Shown in pieces: positions 8,069 through 18,071 of a stretch of 64,000 bases of DNA. A model generated the notes under the pieces. That model ran no database searches, was not told the DNA's origin, and worked only from the letters and a program-made list of their open reading frames with translations. Position 1 is the stretch's first letter, and each line of letters starts with the position of its first letter. A program made the position numbers and the translations under genes. The stretch covers positions 186,001 to 250,000 of the forward strand of contig SVHT01000001.1 in the NCBI GenBank assembly GCA_015055615.1, read 5' to 3'. The stretch is from Clostridiales bacterium. Lineage in GTDB: Bacteria; Bacillota; Clostridia; Christensenellales; Borkfalkiaceae.

Positions 8069-9160
8069 TTATTCTTCGTCGGAAGGAAGAGGGGGAGGCG
8101 TTGTGGTCGGTAAAGGTTCGTCGTCGCGCAATTTGACCATATTTGCCACACGGCGACGGTTATCTTCCGTGATAGCGGCGTAATGTTTTTTCGTCGTATT
8201 TACGTCTCGATGCCCCAAAACGTCGGCGACAATATAAATATCGCCCGTTTCGTTATACAAGCGCGTACCATAGGTGCTACGCAGCTTATGCGGAGTGATT
8301 TTCTTTAACGGGGACACCAATTTACTGTATTTTTTTACCAAAATCTCTACCGTACGGACGTTGATGCGTTTATATTGCATAGAAAGGAAGAAGGCTTTCT
8401 CATCCGAGGGAACCTTCGGGTCGTTCGATTTTTCCGCGATATATTCCTGCAAAGCGTACTTTACTTCGTTGGAAAAGAACAAAATCGCTTGATTTCCGCC
8501 TTTTCTCGTAACCAAAAAGGAGTTTTCTTCAAAATTAAAACTGTCATTATCTAAGCCAACCAATTCGCTGATACGGATACCAGTCCCCAAAAACAACGTC
8601 AAAATCGCCGTATCGCGGACTTTTGTCTTTGTGTGATAGCCCACAGCGTGGGGGGAAAGCCCGTAACCCGTTTCCGCCGTGGAAATCAGCTTGGAAACTT
8701 CGTTCGCATCCAAGCGAATTATCTCTTTATCATGCAGTTTCGGGGTAGGAACTTTGGCTGAATTATCAACCTCAATCATACCCTTGTTAAAAAAGTACTT
8801 GAACATCGCACGAACTGCCGAAAGTTTACGCGCCTTTGCCCGTTCGTCGCATGAGAGGTACTTATCGCGAAAGCGATAGTGGGACAAATAACTTAAAAAG
8901 AGTTCAATATCGTGGTGATTTATACCTTCCAGATGCTGTAAACTCATTTCTTGGATAGAAACACCGCGATATTTCTTTTGCGCCAAAAAATCGAAGAAAA
9001 TACGCAAATCATAGGCATATTTTAACCGAGTTTGCGAACTTGTGCGACTTTCTATCCCCAAAAAGTAATCCGCGCAGAAAGAGGGGAGCTCGTTTAAAAG
9101 CTCTTCTATCTTTTCTAAATCGCTGATATTACGTTTGACATAGTAGTTGTTTGTTTTCAT
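8069..9160 (-). CDS. Tyrosine recombinase, XerC/XerD-like
   Basis: Site-specific DNA recombinase, 363 aa from the ATG at 9160 (an in-frame TTG 18 bases upstream overlaps the -10 box and is rejected). N-terminal SAM-like core-binding domain (about 30-130) and C-terminal catalytic domain with Arg in GIRISELVG, HxxR in HKLRST, the second His in LGHRDVNTTKKHY and the Tyr nucleophile in the same block. Longer than typical Xer proteins (about 300 aa). Operonic with hflX and no element boundaries around it, so chromosomal dimer resolution is likelier than mobility. It could supply integrase activity in trans to the tRNA-Thr island, which lacks one; that is speculation. Confidence 0.88.
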   Translation of the reverse strand: MKTNNYYVKRNISDLEKIEELLNELPSFCADYFLGIESRTSSQTRLKYAYDLRIFFDFLAQKKYRGVSIQEMSLQHLEGINHHDIELFLSYLSHYRFRDKYLSCDERAKARKLSAVRAMFKYFFNKGMIEVDNSAKVPTPKLHDKEIIRLDANEVSKLISTAETGYGLSPHAVGYHTKTKVRDTAILTLFLGTGIRISELVGLDNDSFNFEENSFLVTRKGGNQAILFFSNEVKYALQEYIAEKSNDPKVPSDEKAFFLSMQYKRINVRTVEILVKKYSKLVSPLKKITPHKLRSTYGTRLYNETGDIYIVADVLGHRDVNTTKKHYAAITEDNRRRVANMVKLRDDEPLPTTTPPPLPSDEE

Positions 9161-9166
9161 GCTTTT

Positions 9167-9195
9167 ATTATACAACAAAGATGGGGAATTGTCAA
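9167..9195 (-). promoter_or_regulatory. Consensus sigma-A promoter giving a leaderless recombinase mRNA
   Basis: Minus strand TTGACA (9190-9195), 17-bp spacer, TATAAT (9167-9172), both perfect. Only six bases separate the -10 from the ATG at 9160, so the predicted +1 coincides with the start codon. Confidence 0.75.
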
Positions 9196-9595
9196 TAGTA
9201 TAGTGAGATTTTCCGAAAAGTTAGACGTTTTTTTCTTATTTAATATTGCGCGCCCATATATTAATTAGATTATCAAAAGAAAAAAATGGAATATGTTGCA
9301 ACAATTTCGTTTTTTAAAGAAATTTTTCCCTAAATGAGCTCTAATCTTAAACAAAGGTAAGTATAAAAAATCGCGGAAAACCTTATAAACAAAGGGGTTC
9401 CGCGATTTTAATACACACATATACATCTGGTGGGGTACAGAGATAACTATTCGTAAAACACAGCTTTTACGAAAAGATAGGGGTGTTTTTGGGCTAAATA
9501 TTAATATTTTGCAATTTTTTACAAACAACTTCTTTATAAATTGTTCCCGCAACATATTCTTGTAAACTTTTCGTTTTTCAATTTCCTCAAAATTT
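9196..9595. other. 400-bp intergenic region
   Basis: Very AT-rich. It holds the glycogen-operon terminator (9366-9409) and nothing else I can support; the 96-codon frame on the minus strand here has no ribosome binding site or recognisable sequence. Confidence 0.5.
9366..9409 (-). terminator. Intrinsic terminator of the glycogen operon
   Basis: AAAATCGCGGAA and TTCCGCGATTTT form a long GC-centred stem, followed on the minus strand by a T run. It lies about 190 bp beyond the amylase stop. Confidence 0.75.
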
Positions 9596-11500
9596 TTAGG
9601 AATTCGATTTTACAAATATTTTATAAGAATACGGTTCAACGTTAATTTCTTTTTTGATAATTTGTTCGCTGAAACAATCTTTATAATCTTCGGGTAAATT
9701 CAACAAATAACTTTTTGACGAATTATTGGTATAAACGTAGATTTCTTTTTCGTTTTTCGTTCGCTTATAAAAGAAAAATCCTTCGTCAACACGCAATAGC
9801 TCAAACATTCCGTCCTTAAAGATTTCGCGATATTCTTCACGGATTTTACCTAATTTTTTATAAAAAGCAATTAAATCTTCGTTTAAATGCTCCCAATCAA
9901 AACATCTGCGACAAAACGGATCGATATGTCCCTCCATACCGTTTTCATCGCCGTAATAAATAGACGGCACGCCAGGTGCAGTAAATTGCAAAACAGCCGC
10001 CATTTTCAGCTTTTCTATAGCATTTTTGCGTGCATTTTCGTTTAAAAACGCCCAATCTTGCGCCATTTCTTGTTTATTCTGACAATGGATTCCGCCTAAA
10101 ACAGTCAAGATACGTACCGTATCGTGCGTTCCAAGAATATTCATCAGACAATCGAGCGTTTCTTTGGGATAGTGGCTTATTAAAACGCGAATACAATGCG
10201 CTAAATCGACAGCTCTGCCCGTCTGAATATACGCAATAATCGCGTCTTTCAAAGGATAATTCATAACGCTGTCCAACTCATAGCCTTGCAAGTATTCTCG
10301 GCGGGTAGAATACGCAATTTTATTGGACGCATCCTCCCACACTTCGCCGATTATAATGGCATTTTCGTCTTCTTCTTTGACCGATTTACGAAGTTTTTTC
10401 AAGAAAAAATCGGGTAATTCGTCGGCAACGTCCAAACGGTAGCCGCCGATTCCAAAGCCCAACCATTTTTTCAAAACACCGCCCTTTCCAAAGATAAAAT
10501 TTTGATATTCCGCAGAATTTTTATTGACCTCGGGCAAAATATCAATTCCCCACCAGCTTTCGTATTTGTTAGGGAATTCTTTAAAGACGTACCACGAATA
10601 ATAAGGCGAATCTTTCGATTGATACGCGCCGACGTTCGGATATTCGCCGTACTTGTTAAAATACACGCTGTTGTCGCCCGTATGATTGAAAACTCCGTCT
10701 AAAATCACGCAAATTCCCAGCTTTTTAGCGGCTTTTACCAAATCGTCAAAGTCTTGTTCATTGCCCAACATCGGGTCAATTTTCATATAATCGGACGTAT
10801 CGTAACGGTGATTCGACGCCGCCTCAAAAATGGGATTACAATAGATAACCGTCACGCCAAGGTCTTTTAAATACGGCAATTTGCTCTCAATTCCCTTAAA
10901 ATTACCGCCGAAAAAGTCGTTGTTTAATACTTTTCCTTGTTCGTTAGGCAAAAAGGACGGCGTTCCGCCCCAATCTTCGCGGTTGATTCTGCCTTTCAGA
11001 ACGGGAGCATTGCCGACTTTACAAAAACGGTCGGGAAAAATCTGATACATCACACCGCCCTTAAACCAATCGGGCGTGCGGTAATCAGCGGACGAAACGG
11101 TCAACAAAAAACCGTCTACATGGTCGGACGAAGTCAAATATCCCATTTCCAAATGCCCGCAAGCGATATTGCCTACGTTTTCAATCGTAAAACTGTAAAA
11201 ATACAGCCCAATTCCAGAAATAGACAGCGAAATCGTCCAGCCAAAATCGGTTGTTATCATCGGGTATAAAGTAGGCGCTTCGCCGTCGTGATTTAACCGT
11301 AAAAAAGCCTTGGCATTCGGTTTGACACAATCCTCACTTGCAGGCGTTTTCGGAGAAAACACCCCTTTTTCGCCGTAATTTTGGCTTGTATCCACCTCGT
11401 TTTTCAAGCAAAAAATATTCAGTTGCAAAATTTCCCCTTGTTTTATGCCGCCAACCACGTTTTTGCAAGCGGGATCCAAGGGATTAAAATAAAATTGCAT
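9596..11500 (-). CDS. GH13 alpha-amylase family protein (neopullulanase/maltodextrin-hydrolase-like)
   Basis: 634-aa glycoside hydrolase acting on alpha-1,4 (and perhaps 1,6) glucans. An N-terminal beta domain (about 1-140) precedes the TIM barrel, which opens with WFKGGVMYQIFPDRF. Conserved regions: DGVFNH (268-273), GYRLDVADE with nucleophile Asp357, GEVWED with acid/base Glu386, and GTHDT with transition-state Asp460. A C-terminal beta domain ends the protein. There is no signal peptide, so it works on intracellular glycogen or maltodextrins, in line with being the last gene of the glg operon. Exact linkage preference cannot be read from sequence. Confidence 0.9.
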   Translation of the reverse strand: MQFYFNPLDPACKNVVGGIKQGEILQLNIFCLKNEVDTSQNYGEKGVFSPKTPASEDCVKPNAKAFLRLNHDGEAPTLYPMITTDFGWTISLSISGIGLYFYSFTIENVGNIACGHLEMGYLTSSDHVDGFLLTVSSADYRTPDWFKGGVMYQIFPDRFCKVGNAPVLKGRINREDWGGTPSFLPNEQGKVLNNDFFGGNFKGIESKLPYLKDLGVTVIYCNPIFEAASNHRYDTSDYMKIDPMLGNEQDFDDLVKAAKKLGICVILDGVFNHTGDNSVYFNKYGEYPNVGAYQSKDSPYYSWYVFKEFPNKYESWWGIDILPEVNKNSAEYQNFIFGKGGVLKKWLGFGIGGYRLDVADELPDFFLKKLRKSVKEEDENAIIIGEVWEDASNKIAYSTRREYLQGYELDSVMNYPLKDAIIAYIQTGRAVDLAHCIRVLISHYPKETLDCLMNILGTHDTVRILTVLGGIHCQNKQEMAQDWAFLNENARKNAIEKLKMAAVLQFTAPGVPSIYYGDENGMEGHIDPFCRRCFDWEHLNEDLIAFYKKLGKIREEYREIFKDGMFELLRVDEGFFFYKRTKNEKEIYVYTNNSSKSYLLNLPEDYKDCFSEQIIKKEINVEPYSYKIFVKSNS

Positions 11501-11618
11501 AGAGATTAAAAAGCCTTTTTATCCAACGAAAAGCCGTAAAATTCATTACAGCTTTCCGTGAGTTTTATAATATTTTGTGTATACGATTCAAGAAATATTC
11601 TTCGGGATAAAACTGAAA

Positions 11619-14051
11619 TTAATCGTGCAAAGCCTTTAAATTCCAGATGTTTTCGGCATATTCCTTGATACTTCTATCCGCCGCAAAATAACCTGCTGCC
11701 GCGATATTACGCAAAGATTTTTGATTCCAAGTACGCTTGTCGGTAGCGTACAATCTAGACAATTCCGCTTGCGTTGCGAGGTACGATTCAAAGTCTGCCA
11801 TACACATATACGGATCGGCAATCGGGCTACCCGTCAAGAGATAATTTGCAATATCCGCAAACGATTCGCCGTTGAAACCGATGATGAGCGCCTCGATAAT
11901 CTTGCGCAAATTGGGGTCGTTGTTGTAATAAACACTCGCCGAATAACCGTTGCGCCAAATTTCGGATACTTCGTCCGCTTTCAAACCGAAGATATAGATA
12001 TTGTCGTTGCCGACTTTCTCACTCATTTCGACGTTTGCACCGTCCAACGTACCAATCGTCAACGCGCCGTTAATCATGAACTTCATGTTGCCCGTACCGC
12101 TTGCCTCTTTACCAGCCAAGGAAATTTGTTCGGAAATTTCCGATGCCGGCATCAGCTTTTCGGACATAGTAACGTTGTAATCTTCCATATAAACAACGTT
12201 AAGCTTTGCCGCAATTTTCGGGTTTTTACGGATATCTTCCGCAAGGAAACAAATCAACTTAATGATTTTCTTCGCCATATAATACCCTGCCGCCGCTTTT
12301 GCCGCAAAAATATACGTCTTGGGCTGTATAGGCGCGTCGGGATTTTCTTTCAAAATTAGATAATCGTGAATAATATGCAAAACGTTCAAAAGCTGACGTT
12401 TATATTCGTGCAAACGCTTTGCTTGTACGTCGAAAATCGTGTTCGGGTCAATGATTACGCCCTGCTTTTTGTAGGCAAAATCAGCAAATTGCTTTTTCTT
12501 AATTGCCTTAATTTCATTGAGACGTTTTAAAACGCTTTCATCGTTTTCAAATTTCTTAAACGCCGCCAATTTCGACGCGTCTTTTGCGTACCCTTCGCCA
12601 ATACAATCGTTGAGCAGAGCGCAAAGCTCGGGGTTGGACTGATTGAGCCAACGTCTGTGCGCGATACCGTTCGTTACGTTCGTGAATTTTTCGGGCGTAT
12701 AATCGTGGAAATCCTTGAAAATGCTTTCCTTGATAATATCGCTGTGCAAGCCCGAAACGCCGTTGACGTGATGAGAACCGTACACGGACAAATTCGCCAT
12801 TTTTACCGTATTGTAGGACATAATCGCCATACGCGAAATCTTATCCCAATCCCCGGGGAATTTCTGCCACAAATCTTCGCAGAATCTGCGGTTGATTTCT
12901 TTCAAAATCGTGTAAATTCTAGGCAATCTTCTTGCAATCAAATCTTCCGGCCACGTTTCGAGCGCTTCCGCCAAAACCGTGTGGTTGGTATAGGCGCAAA
13001 CGGACGTCGTGATATTCCACGCCTCATCCCAATTCATACCGTTTTCGTCAATCAAAAGGCGCATCAATTCGGGAATTGCCAACGCGGGATGCGTATCGTT
13101 CAAATGAATCGCCGCCATTTTCGGCAACAATTTAAGCGAGCCGTATCTTCTCTTGTGGTCAGCCAAAATATTCTGCAAAGACGCCGAAACAAGGAAATAT
13201 TGTTGCTTTAAGCGCAAAGATTTCCCTTCCACGTGATTATCTGCGGGATACAAAACCTTGGAAATCAAATCCGCTTCGTTATCGTCCTTCATGACGGACG
13301 CGTAATCCCCTTGCGAGAACAGTTTCATATCGAAATTTTGTACGCTTCTCGCTTTCCACAAACGAAGCACGGAAACCGCTTTGCTATCGTAGCCCGAAAC
13401 CATCATATCGTATGCAACCGCTTGGATTTCCTTGGCGTCGCGATAGATAGATTCCAAACCGTGTTCCGTCCACTTTTCTTCAATATAACCGTCGAATTTT
13501 ACGGTAAAGACCTTATCGCTTCTCTGCGTCAGCCAAACTTCACCGCCGGGCAACCAAACGTCGGGCAATTCCGTCTGCCAACCGTCCACAATCTTCTGTT
13601 TGAAAAGACCGTAATCGTAGCGAATCGAATACCCCATTGCAGGATAATCACCCGTCGCCAATGCGTCCAAAAAGCATGCCGCCAAACGTCCCAAACCGCC
13701 GTTTCCGAGCCCTGCGTCGGGTTCAAGCTCGTACAGATCTTCCAACGTCGTGTCGTATTCTTTCAAAGCTTCCGTAAAAACATCGCCTAACCCGAGGTTA
13801 AAAATGCTGTTTTTCAAGGAACGTCCCATCAAAAATTCCATGCACAAATAATACACGCGTTTTGCTTTTTTCGCCTTTGTCGTAAGGTGGAAATTATGAC
13901 GTTTTTCCAACATAATATCCCTTACGCTCATTACGACCGCTTTATACAGCTGGTCCTTTCTTGCCTCGGACGGCGCAACGCCAAAATAGCGCGAGAGCTT
14001 ACCTTTAATCAGCTCTTTTGCCTCCGTCTCCGTAATCGTTTCTTTTTTCAT
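11619..14051 (-). CDS. glgP: Glycogen/starch/maltodextrin phosphorylase
   Basis: PLP enzyme releasing glucose-1-phosphate from the non-reducing ends of glycogen (GT35). 810 aa, full family length. The N-terminal RVYYLCMEFLMGRSL and EPDAGLGNGGLGRLAACFLD, the central HLNDTHPALAIPELMR and VTNGIAHRRWL, and the PLP-binding block EASGTGNMKFMINGALTIGT (Lys after Met) are all intact. It follows glgA by 59 bp in the same operon, giving the cell both synthesis and mobilisation under one promoter. Confidence 0.97.
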   Translation of the reverse strand: MKKETITETEAKELIKGKLSRYFGVAPSEARKDQLYKAVVMSVRDIMLEKRHNFHLTTKAKKAKRVYYLCMEFLMGRSLKNSIFNLGLGDVFTEALKEYDTTLEDLYELEPDAGLGNGGLGRLAACFLDALATGDYPAMGYSIRYDYGLFKQKIVDGWQTELPDVWLPGGEVWLTQRSDKVFTVKFDGYIEEKWTEHGLESIYRDAKEIQAVAYDMMVSGYDSKAVSVLRLWKARSVQNFDMKLFSQGDYASVMKDDNEADLISKVLYPADNHVEGKSLRLKQQYFLVSASLQNILADHKRRYGSLKLLPKMAAIHLNDTHPALAIPELMRLLIDENGMNWDEAWNITTSVCAYTNHTVLAEALETWPEDLIARRLPRIYTILKEINRRFCEDLWQKFPGDWDKISRMAIMSYNTVKMANLSVYGSHHVNGVSGLHSDIIKESIFKDFHDYTPEKFTNVTNGIAHRRWLNQSNPELCALLNDCIGEGYAKDASKLAAFKKFENDESVLKRLNEIKAIKKKQFADFAYKKQGVIIDPNTIFDVQAKRLHEYKRQLLNVLHIIHDYLILKENPDAPIQPKTYIFAAKAAAGYYMAKKIIKLICFLAEDIRKNPKIAAKLNVVYMEDYNVTMSEKLMPASEISEQISLAGKEASGTGNMKFMINGALTIGTLDGANVEMSEKVGNDNIYIFGLKADEVSEIWRNGYSASVYYNNDPNLRKIIEALIIGFNGESFADIANYLLTGSPIADPYMCMADFESYLATQAELSRLYATDKRTWNQKSLRNIAAAGYFAADRSIKEYAENIWNLKALHD

Positions 14052-14110
14052 ATCTCAAATCTCCTAAAAATATTATTTTTCATTTGTATTTCGTCGTACA
14101 ACGTTAAAAA

Positions 14111-15634
14111 TCAATACCAAGTATGGAAAGTAACGTCGTACAATTTCTTATATTCTTCCGCCGAACGTTGCCACGAGAAATCGGTGGTCGCAGCCTTTTT
14201 CATTAAGGCTGTCCATTGTTCCGCATTTTTATACACGGACAGAGCCTCGTGTACTACGTACAACATATCGTAAGCGTTGCAAGAGGCAAAGGTAAAACCG
14301 TTACCACCCGCGCCATAAGGCTTGATACTATCGTACAAACCGCCCGTTTCCCTTACGATAGGTACGGTTGCATAACGAGAGGCTATCATTTGCGACAGTC
14401 CGCAAGGCTCGCTCACCGACGGCATCAAGAAAATATCCGAACCTGAATAGATTTTCTTGGACAAATCGCCGTTGAAAGCGATATTCGCCGACATTTTCCC
14501 CTCGTAACTTGCGCCGAGAGAACGGAAATATTCTTCATACGCGCTATCGCCCGTTCCAAGCAAAACAAACTGAATATCTTCGTGCAAAATATCCTCTGCT
14601 ACCGTTTTTACAAGATCCAAACCCTTATGCGAAACCAATCGGGTAATCATGGCGATAATAGGCACGTCCTTCACGGGCAAGCCGAGCATTTTTTGCAATT
14701 CTGCTTTGCAAATCTTTTTGTTTTCCAAATTTTCAGCCGAATAATTTGCAAACAACGCTTTATCCGTTTCGGGGTTATACGCGTCGACGTCAATACCGTT
14801 CAAAATACCCGTCAGTTTAAATGCATTTTGACAAATAAGCTCGTGCAAGCCGTGCGCATACTGGGAGGTTGTAATTTCCTTTGCGTACGTCGGGCTAACC
14901 GTTGAGAATTGTTCACAGCATTCGATTGCCGCTTTCATCAAATTGATACAGCCGTCGTATTCCATAAGCCCTGCATATTCGTCGGAAATACCGAACAAAT
15001 CGCCCAAAATATCCATCGAGAATTTGCCTTGGTATTCGATGTTATGGATGGTAAACAAGGCGCGAATAAACTGATATTCGGGAATTTTGCAATAAATCGT
15101 TTTCAGATAAATCGCAGAGAGCGCCGCTTGCCAATCGTGACAATGCAAAACGTCGGGATAGAAATCAATAAACGGCATAATTTCCAAAACGCTGCGCGAG
15201 AAGAACGCAAAACGCTCTCCATCGTCGTAATAACCGTAGCAACCAGGGCGTTTGAAATAATATTCGTTGTCCACAAAATAGAAAGTTACGCCGTTTTCCG
15301 TGCACGTAAATACGCCGCAGTATTGATTACGCCAAGAAAGCGGTACGTAAATATTCCCAAGGAAAGAAAGCTTTCTGCGTTGATCGGCTTTGATGTCCGA
15401 ATACAACGGCAAAATCACACGAATATCGTATTTCGGATCCTTCGCCAATGCCTGCGGCAACGAACCGATTACGTCGGCAAGACCGCCCGTTGCAATAAAA
15501 GGACGCGCCTCGGACGCTACGAACAAAATTTTCTGTTTCGGAGCAACGCTCGGCTCTTTTTTCTTCGTTTTCTTCGGTGCGCAAACCTCTGTGTTTTCAA
15601 TAATTTCTACCGTTTTCGTCTTTTTGGTTGCCAT
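14111..15634 (-). CDS. glgA: Glycogen synthase (GT5)
   Basis: Transfers glucose from ADP-glucose to the growing alpha-1,4 chain. 507 aa. A lysine-rich, probably disordered extension of about 33 residues precedes the Rossmann domain (KILFVASEARPFIATGGLADVIGSLPQAL). The usual KxGG lysine that contacts ADP is Ala here (ATGGLADV). HCHDWQAAL, FTIHNIEYQGKF, and the C-terminal SVSEPCGLSQMIASRYATVPIVRETGGL carrying the E-x7-E motif are intact. Third gene of the glg operon. Confidence 0.95.
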   Translation of the reverse strand: MATKKTKTVEIIENTEVCAPKKTKKKEPSVAPKQKILFVASEARPFIATGGLADVIGSLPQALAKDPKYDIRVILPLYSDIKADQRRKLSFLGNIYVPLSWRNQYCGVFTCTENGVTFYFVDNEYYFKRPGCYGYYDDGERFAFFSRSVLEIMPFIDFYPDVLHCHDWQAALSAIYLKTIYCKIPEYQFIRALFTIHNIEYQGKFSMDILGDLFGISDEYAGLMEYDGCINLMKAAIECCEQFSTVSPTYAKEITTSQYAHGLHELICQNAFKLTGILNGIDVDAYNPETDKALFANYSAENLENKKICKAELQKMLGLPVKDVPIIAMITRLVSHKGLDLVKTVAEDILHEDIQFVLLGTGDSAYEEYFRSLGASYEGKMSANIAFNGDLSKKIYSGSDIFLMPSVSEPCGLSQMIASRYATVPIVRETGGLYDSIKPYGAGGNGFTFASCNAYDMLYVVHEALSVYKNAEQWTALMKKAATTDFSWQRSAEEYKKLYDVTFHTWY

Positions 15635-15687
15635 ATTAACTCCTAAAATCTTAAAATTTCAACGCCAAAAATGCCGTTATAAATTGC

Positions 15688-15724
15688 TTGCGCGCGACCT
15701 GTCAAAAAGACAAATCGCGTGCAA
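15688..15724 (-). other. Intergenic hairpin between glgD and glgA
   Basis: TTGCGCGCGA (15688-15697) pairs with TCGCGTGCAA (15715-15724) with one mismatch, and TGTC/GACA extends the stem inside. No T run follows on the minus strand, so it may be an mRNA processing or stability element and not a terminator. Confidence 0.45.
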
Positions 15725-15746
15725 AGTTACGTATAAAATCAGTAAA

Positions 15747-16862
15747 TTAAAGCCTCGTTCCTTTTTGGATAAAGTACGGCAAATCACTACAACCCGCCAA
15801 GGTCTTTCTGTCGCTGATAACGACGTTTTTATCGGTGATAACGCAATCAAGCGACGTATTTGCGCCGATAATATTGTCCTGCATAATAATCGAGTTGCGA
15901 ACAACTGCGCCTTTTTGCACCTTTACGCCACGGAACAAAATGGAATTCTCCACCACACCTTCGATTACGCAACCGTCGGATATAAGTGAGTTCTTTACTA
16001 CTGCGTTTTCACCGTATTTCGAGGGCGCGCTGTCGCGAACCTTCGTATAGATATCTCTCTCGCCGAAAAGCTCGTCGCGGACGTCTTTTTCCAGCAATTC
16101 CATATTGTGTTTATAATACGCCGCCATGGAATCGATTCCCGCGTAATAGCCTTTAAAATCGTACTGATAAATCTGTAAGCTGTTGAGCTGTTTTACCAAA
16201 ATATCGCTTTCAAAGCTACTAAAACCATGCGTTACGGAATCTTCTACGATATTCAAAAGGAACTGACGGTTGATAATCATCATATTGATGAAGATATCCG
16301 CTTTCGAGCCTTCGCTCATATGAGGCGAAAGTTGAATTTCGTTTACTCTGCCGTTATCATCCGAATGAATCAACATGAAATCGGAACGATGCCCCACTTT
16401 GCCGTGATGCGTCACAAGGGTAATGTCCGCTTGTTTGCTTTCGTGATAATCGATAATATCGGAAATATCAATTCTCGCCACACCGTCGCAGTCGGTCAAA
16501 ACGACGTACTTTTCTTTACGGCGACTCAAAAAGCCGCTAACCGAACCAAGCGCTTCCAAACGGTTGGTATATAATTTATCGTGTTTTTCAGAGAAAGGCG
16601 GGAGCAGAATAACGCCACCGTCTTTTCTTGCCAAATCCCAATCCTTACCGCTACCGATATGGTCGATTAGAGAGCGATAATTGTTGTTGGTCATAAGCCC
16701 TACCGTCGTAATCCCCGAATTGACCATATTCGAGAGAATAAAGTCGATGATACGGTATCTTCCGCCGAAAGGAATAGACGCCATCGTTCTTCTGCGAACA
16801 AGCTCGGGAACGGTTTCTTCGTGCATATTAGAAAAAATAACGCCAATTGCAGATGCTGCCAT
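15747..16862 (-). CDS. glgD: GlgD, ADP-glucose pyrophosphorylase second subunit
   Basis: 371-aa GlgC paralogue that forms the heteromeric ADP-glucose pyrophosphorylase in Bacillota. The N-terminal nucleotidyltransferase half is recognisable (RRTMASIPFGGRYRIIDFIL) but the glycine-rich substrate loop is reduced (SNMHEETVPELVRR), as usual for this largely regulatory subunit. The C-terminal half has left-handed beta-helix hexapeptides (VVKNSLISDGCVIEGVVENS). It follows glgC by 15 bp. Confidence 0.94.
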   Translation of the reverse strand: MAASAIGVIFSNMHEETVPELVRRRTMASIPFGGRYRIIDFILSNMVNSGITTVGLMTNNNYRSLIDHIGSGKDWDLARKDGGVILLPPFSEKHDKLYTNRLEALGSVSGFLSRRKEKYVVLTDCDGVARIDISDIIDYHESKQADITLVTHHGKVGHRSDFMLIHSDDNGRVNEIQLSPHMSEGSKADIFINMMIINRQFLLNIVEDSVTHGFSSFESDILVKQLNSLQIYQYDFKGYYAGIDSMAAYYKHNMELLEKDVRDELFGERDIYTKVRDSAPSKYGENAVVKNSLISDGCVIEGVVENSILFRGVKVQKGAVVRNSIIMQDNIIGANTSLDCVITDKNVVISDRKTLAGCSDLPYFIQKGTRL

Positions 16863-16877
16863 AATCTTAATCCCCCT

Positions 16878-18071
16878 TTACGCCAAAATGTCGTTTTCGT
16901 GTTTCTGACCTTCCGCCACCGAAACACCGTCTGCGACCGTGATACCTCTACCAAGAACCACAATCTCTGCTTTTTCATCTTTATCCACGCCGATTTTTGC
17001 GTTTTTGCCAACCGTAACGTTTTCGTCGATTACCGAATAGGAAACGACCGCGTTTGCTTTAATTACGCTGTTTGCAAGAACAACCGCGTCTTTTACAATC
17101 GCCCCTTCTTCCACCACAACGTTACTGCCAAGGACGGAATTTTCTACTCTACCGTAGATTTCGCAGCCAAGCGCGACCATGGAGTTTTTCAACGAGCCGT
17201 TCGGGCCGATATGTTCAGGGGGCGCAAGCGGGTTTCTCGAATGGATTTTCCACGATTTATCCGCAACGTCAAAGTCGGGATTTTCGCCCAACAAATCCAT
17301 ATTTGCTTGCCAAAGCGATGCAACCGTACCAACGTCCTTCCAATAGCCGTCGAATTCGTACGCGAACATCTTTTCTCCTGCGTTTAACATGGCAGGCAAA
17401 ACGTCCTTACCAAAGTCTTTCGACGAATTGGGATTTGCTTCGTCCGCTTCCAAATAACTGAACAGCTTATCCGCGTTGAAAATATAGATACCCATAGACG
17501 CCAAGGTGCTCTTAGGTACTTTGGGTTTTTCCTCGAATTGATAAATAGAGCCGTCGGGGTTGGTATTGAGAATACCAAATCTCGATGCGTCGCTAAGAGG
17601 TACGTTGAGCGCTGCAATCGTACAGTCTGCGCCCGTTTTCTTGTGCGCTTTGAGCATTGCGGCGTAGTCCATTTTATAAATGTGATCACCGCCGAGCACC
17701 AAAACGTATTCGGGATTGTACATCTTCATAAAATGCAAGTTTTGATAGATTGCGTTTGCCGTACCCTCATACCACGAAGAACGGGTTTTTGCTTGATACG
17801 GCGACAGAATATGCACGCCACCGTACGTTCTGTCAAGATCCCACGGCTGACCGTTGCCGATATATTCGTTCAATATAAGCGGCTGGTATTGCGTCAAAAC
17901 ACCAACGGTATCGATACCGGAATTGATACAGTTGGAGAGCGGAAAGTCGATAATACGATACTTCGCGCCAAACGCAACGGCAGGTTTTGCAATGTTCGTG
18001 GTTAAGGCATAGAGTCTGCTACCCTGTCCGCCCGCCAAAAGCATTGCTACGCATTCTTTCTTTCTTTGCAT
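16878..18071 (-). CDS. glgC: Glucose-1-phosphate adenylyltransferase
   Basis: Makes ADP-glucose from ATP and glucose-1-phosphate, the committed step of glycogen synthesis. 397 aa. The N-terminal [15 protein letters not shown] loop, [41 protein letters not shown] and FEEKPKVP motifs are all present, followed by a hexapeptide beta-helix C-terminus. First gene of the glg operon, preceded by a leader of about 195 nt from a strong promoter. A Spo0A-like box just upstream of that promoter suggests coupling of storage to sporulation. Confidence 0.97.
   Translation of the reverse strand: MQRKKECVAMLLAGGQGSRLYALTTNIAKPAVAFGAKYRIIDFPLSNCINSGIDTVGVLTQYQPLILNEYIGNGQPWDLDRTYGGVHILSPYQAKTRSSWYEGTANAIYQNLHFMKMYNPEYVLVLGGDHIYKMDYAAMLKAHKKTGADCTIAALNVPLSDASRFGILNTNPDGSIYQFEEKPKVPKSTLASMGIYIFNADKLFSYLEADEANPNSSKDFGKDVLPAMLNAGEKMFAYEFDGYWKDVGTVASLWQANMDLLGENPDFDVADKSWKIHSRNPLAPPEHIGPNGSLKNSMVALGCEIYGRVENSVLGSNVVVEEGAIVKDAVVLANSVIKANAVVSYSVIDENVTVGKNAKIGVDKDEKAEIVVLGRGITVADGVSVAEGQKHENDILA

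Noticed and set aside
8069-9160. Xer-like gene as integrase of a mobile element
   Set aside because: It is operonic with hflX, has normal base composition and no flanking repeats or cargo.
9265-9555. 96-codon minus-strand frame in the gap before the amylase gene
   Set aside because: AT-rich, crosses the operon terminator, no ribosome binding site and no recognisable sequence.
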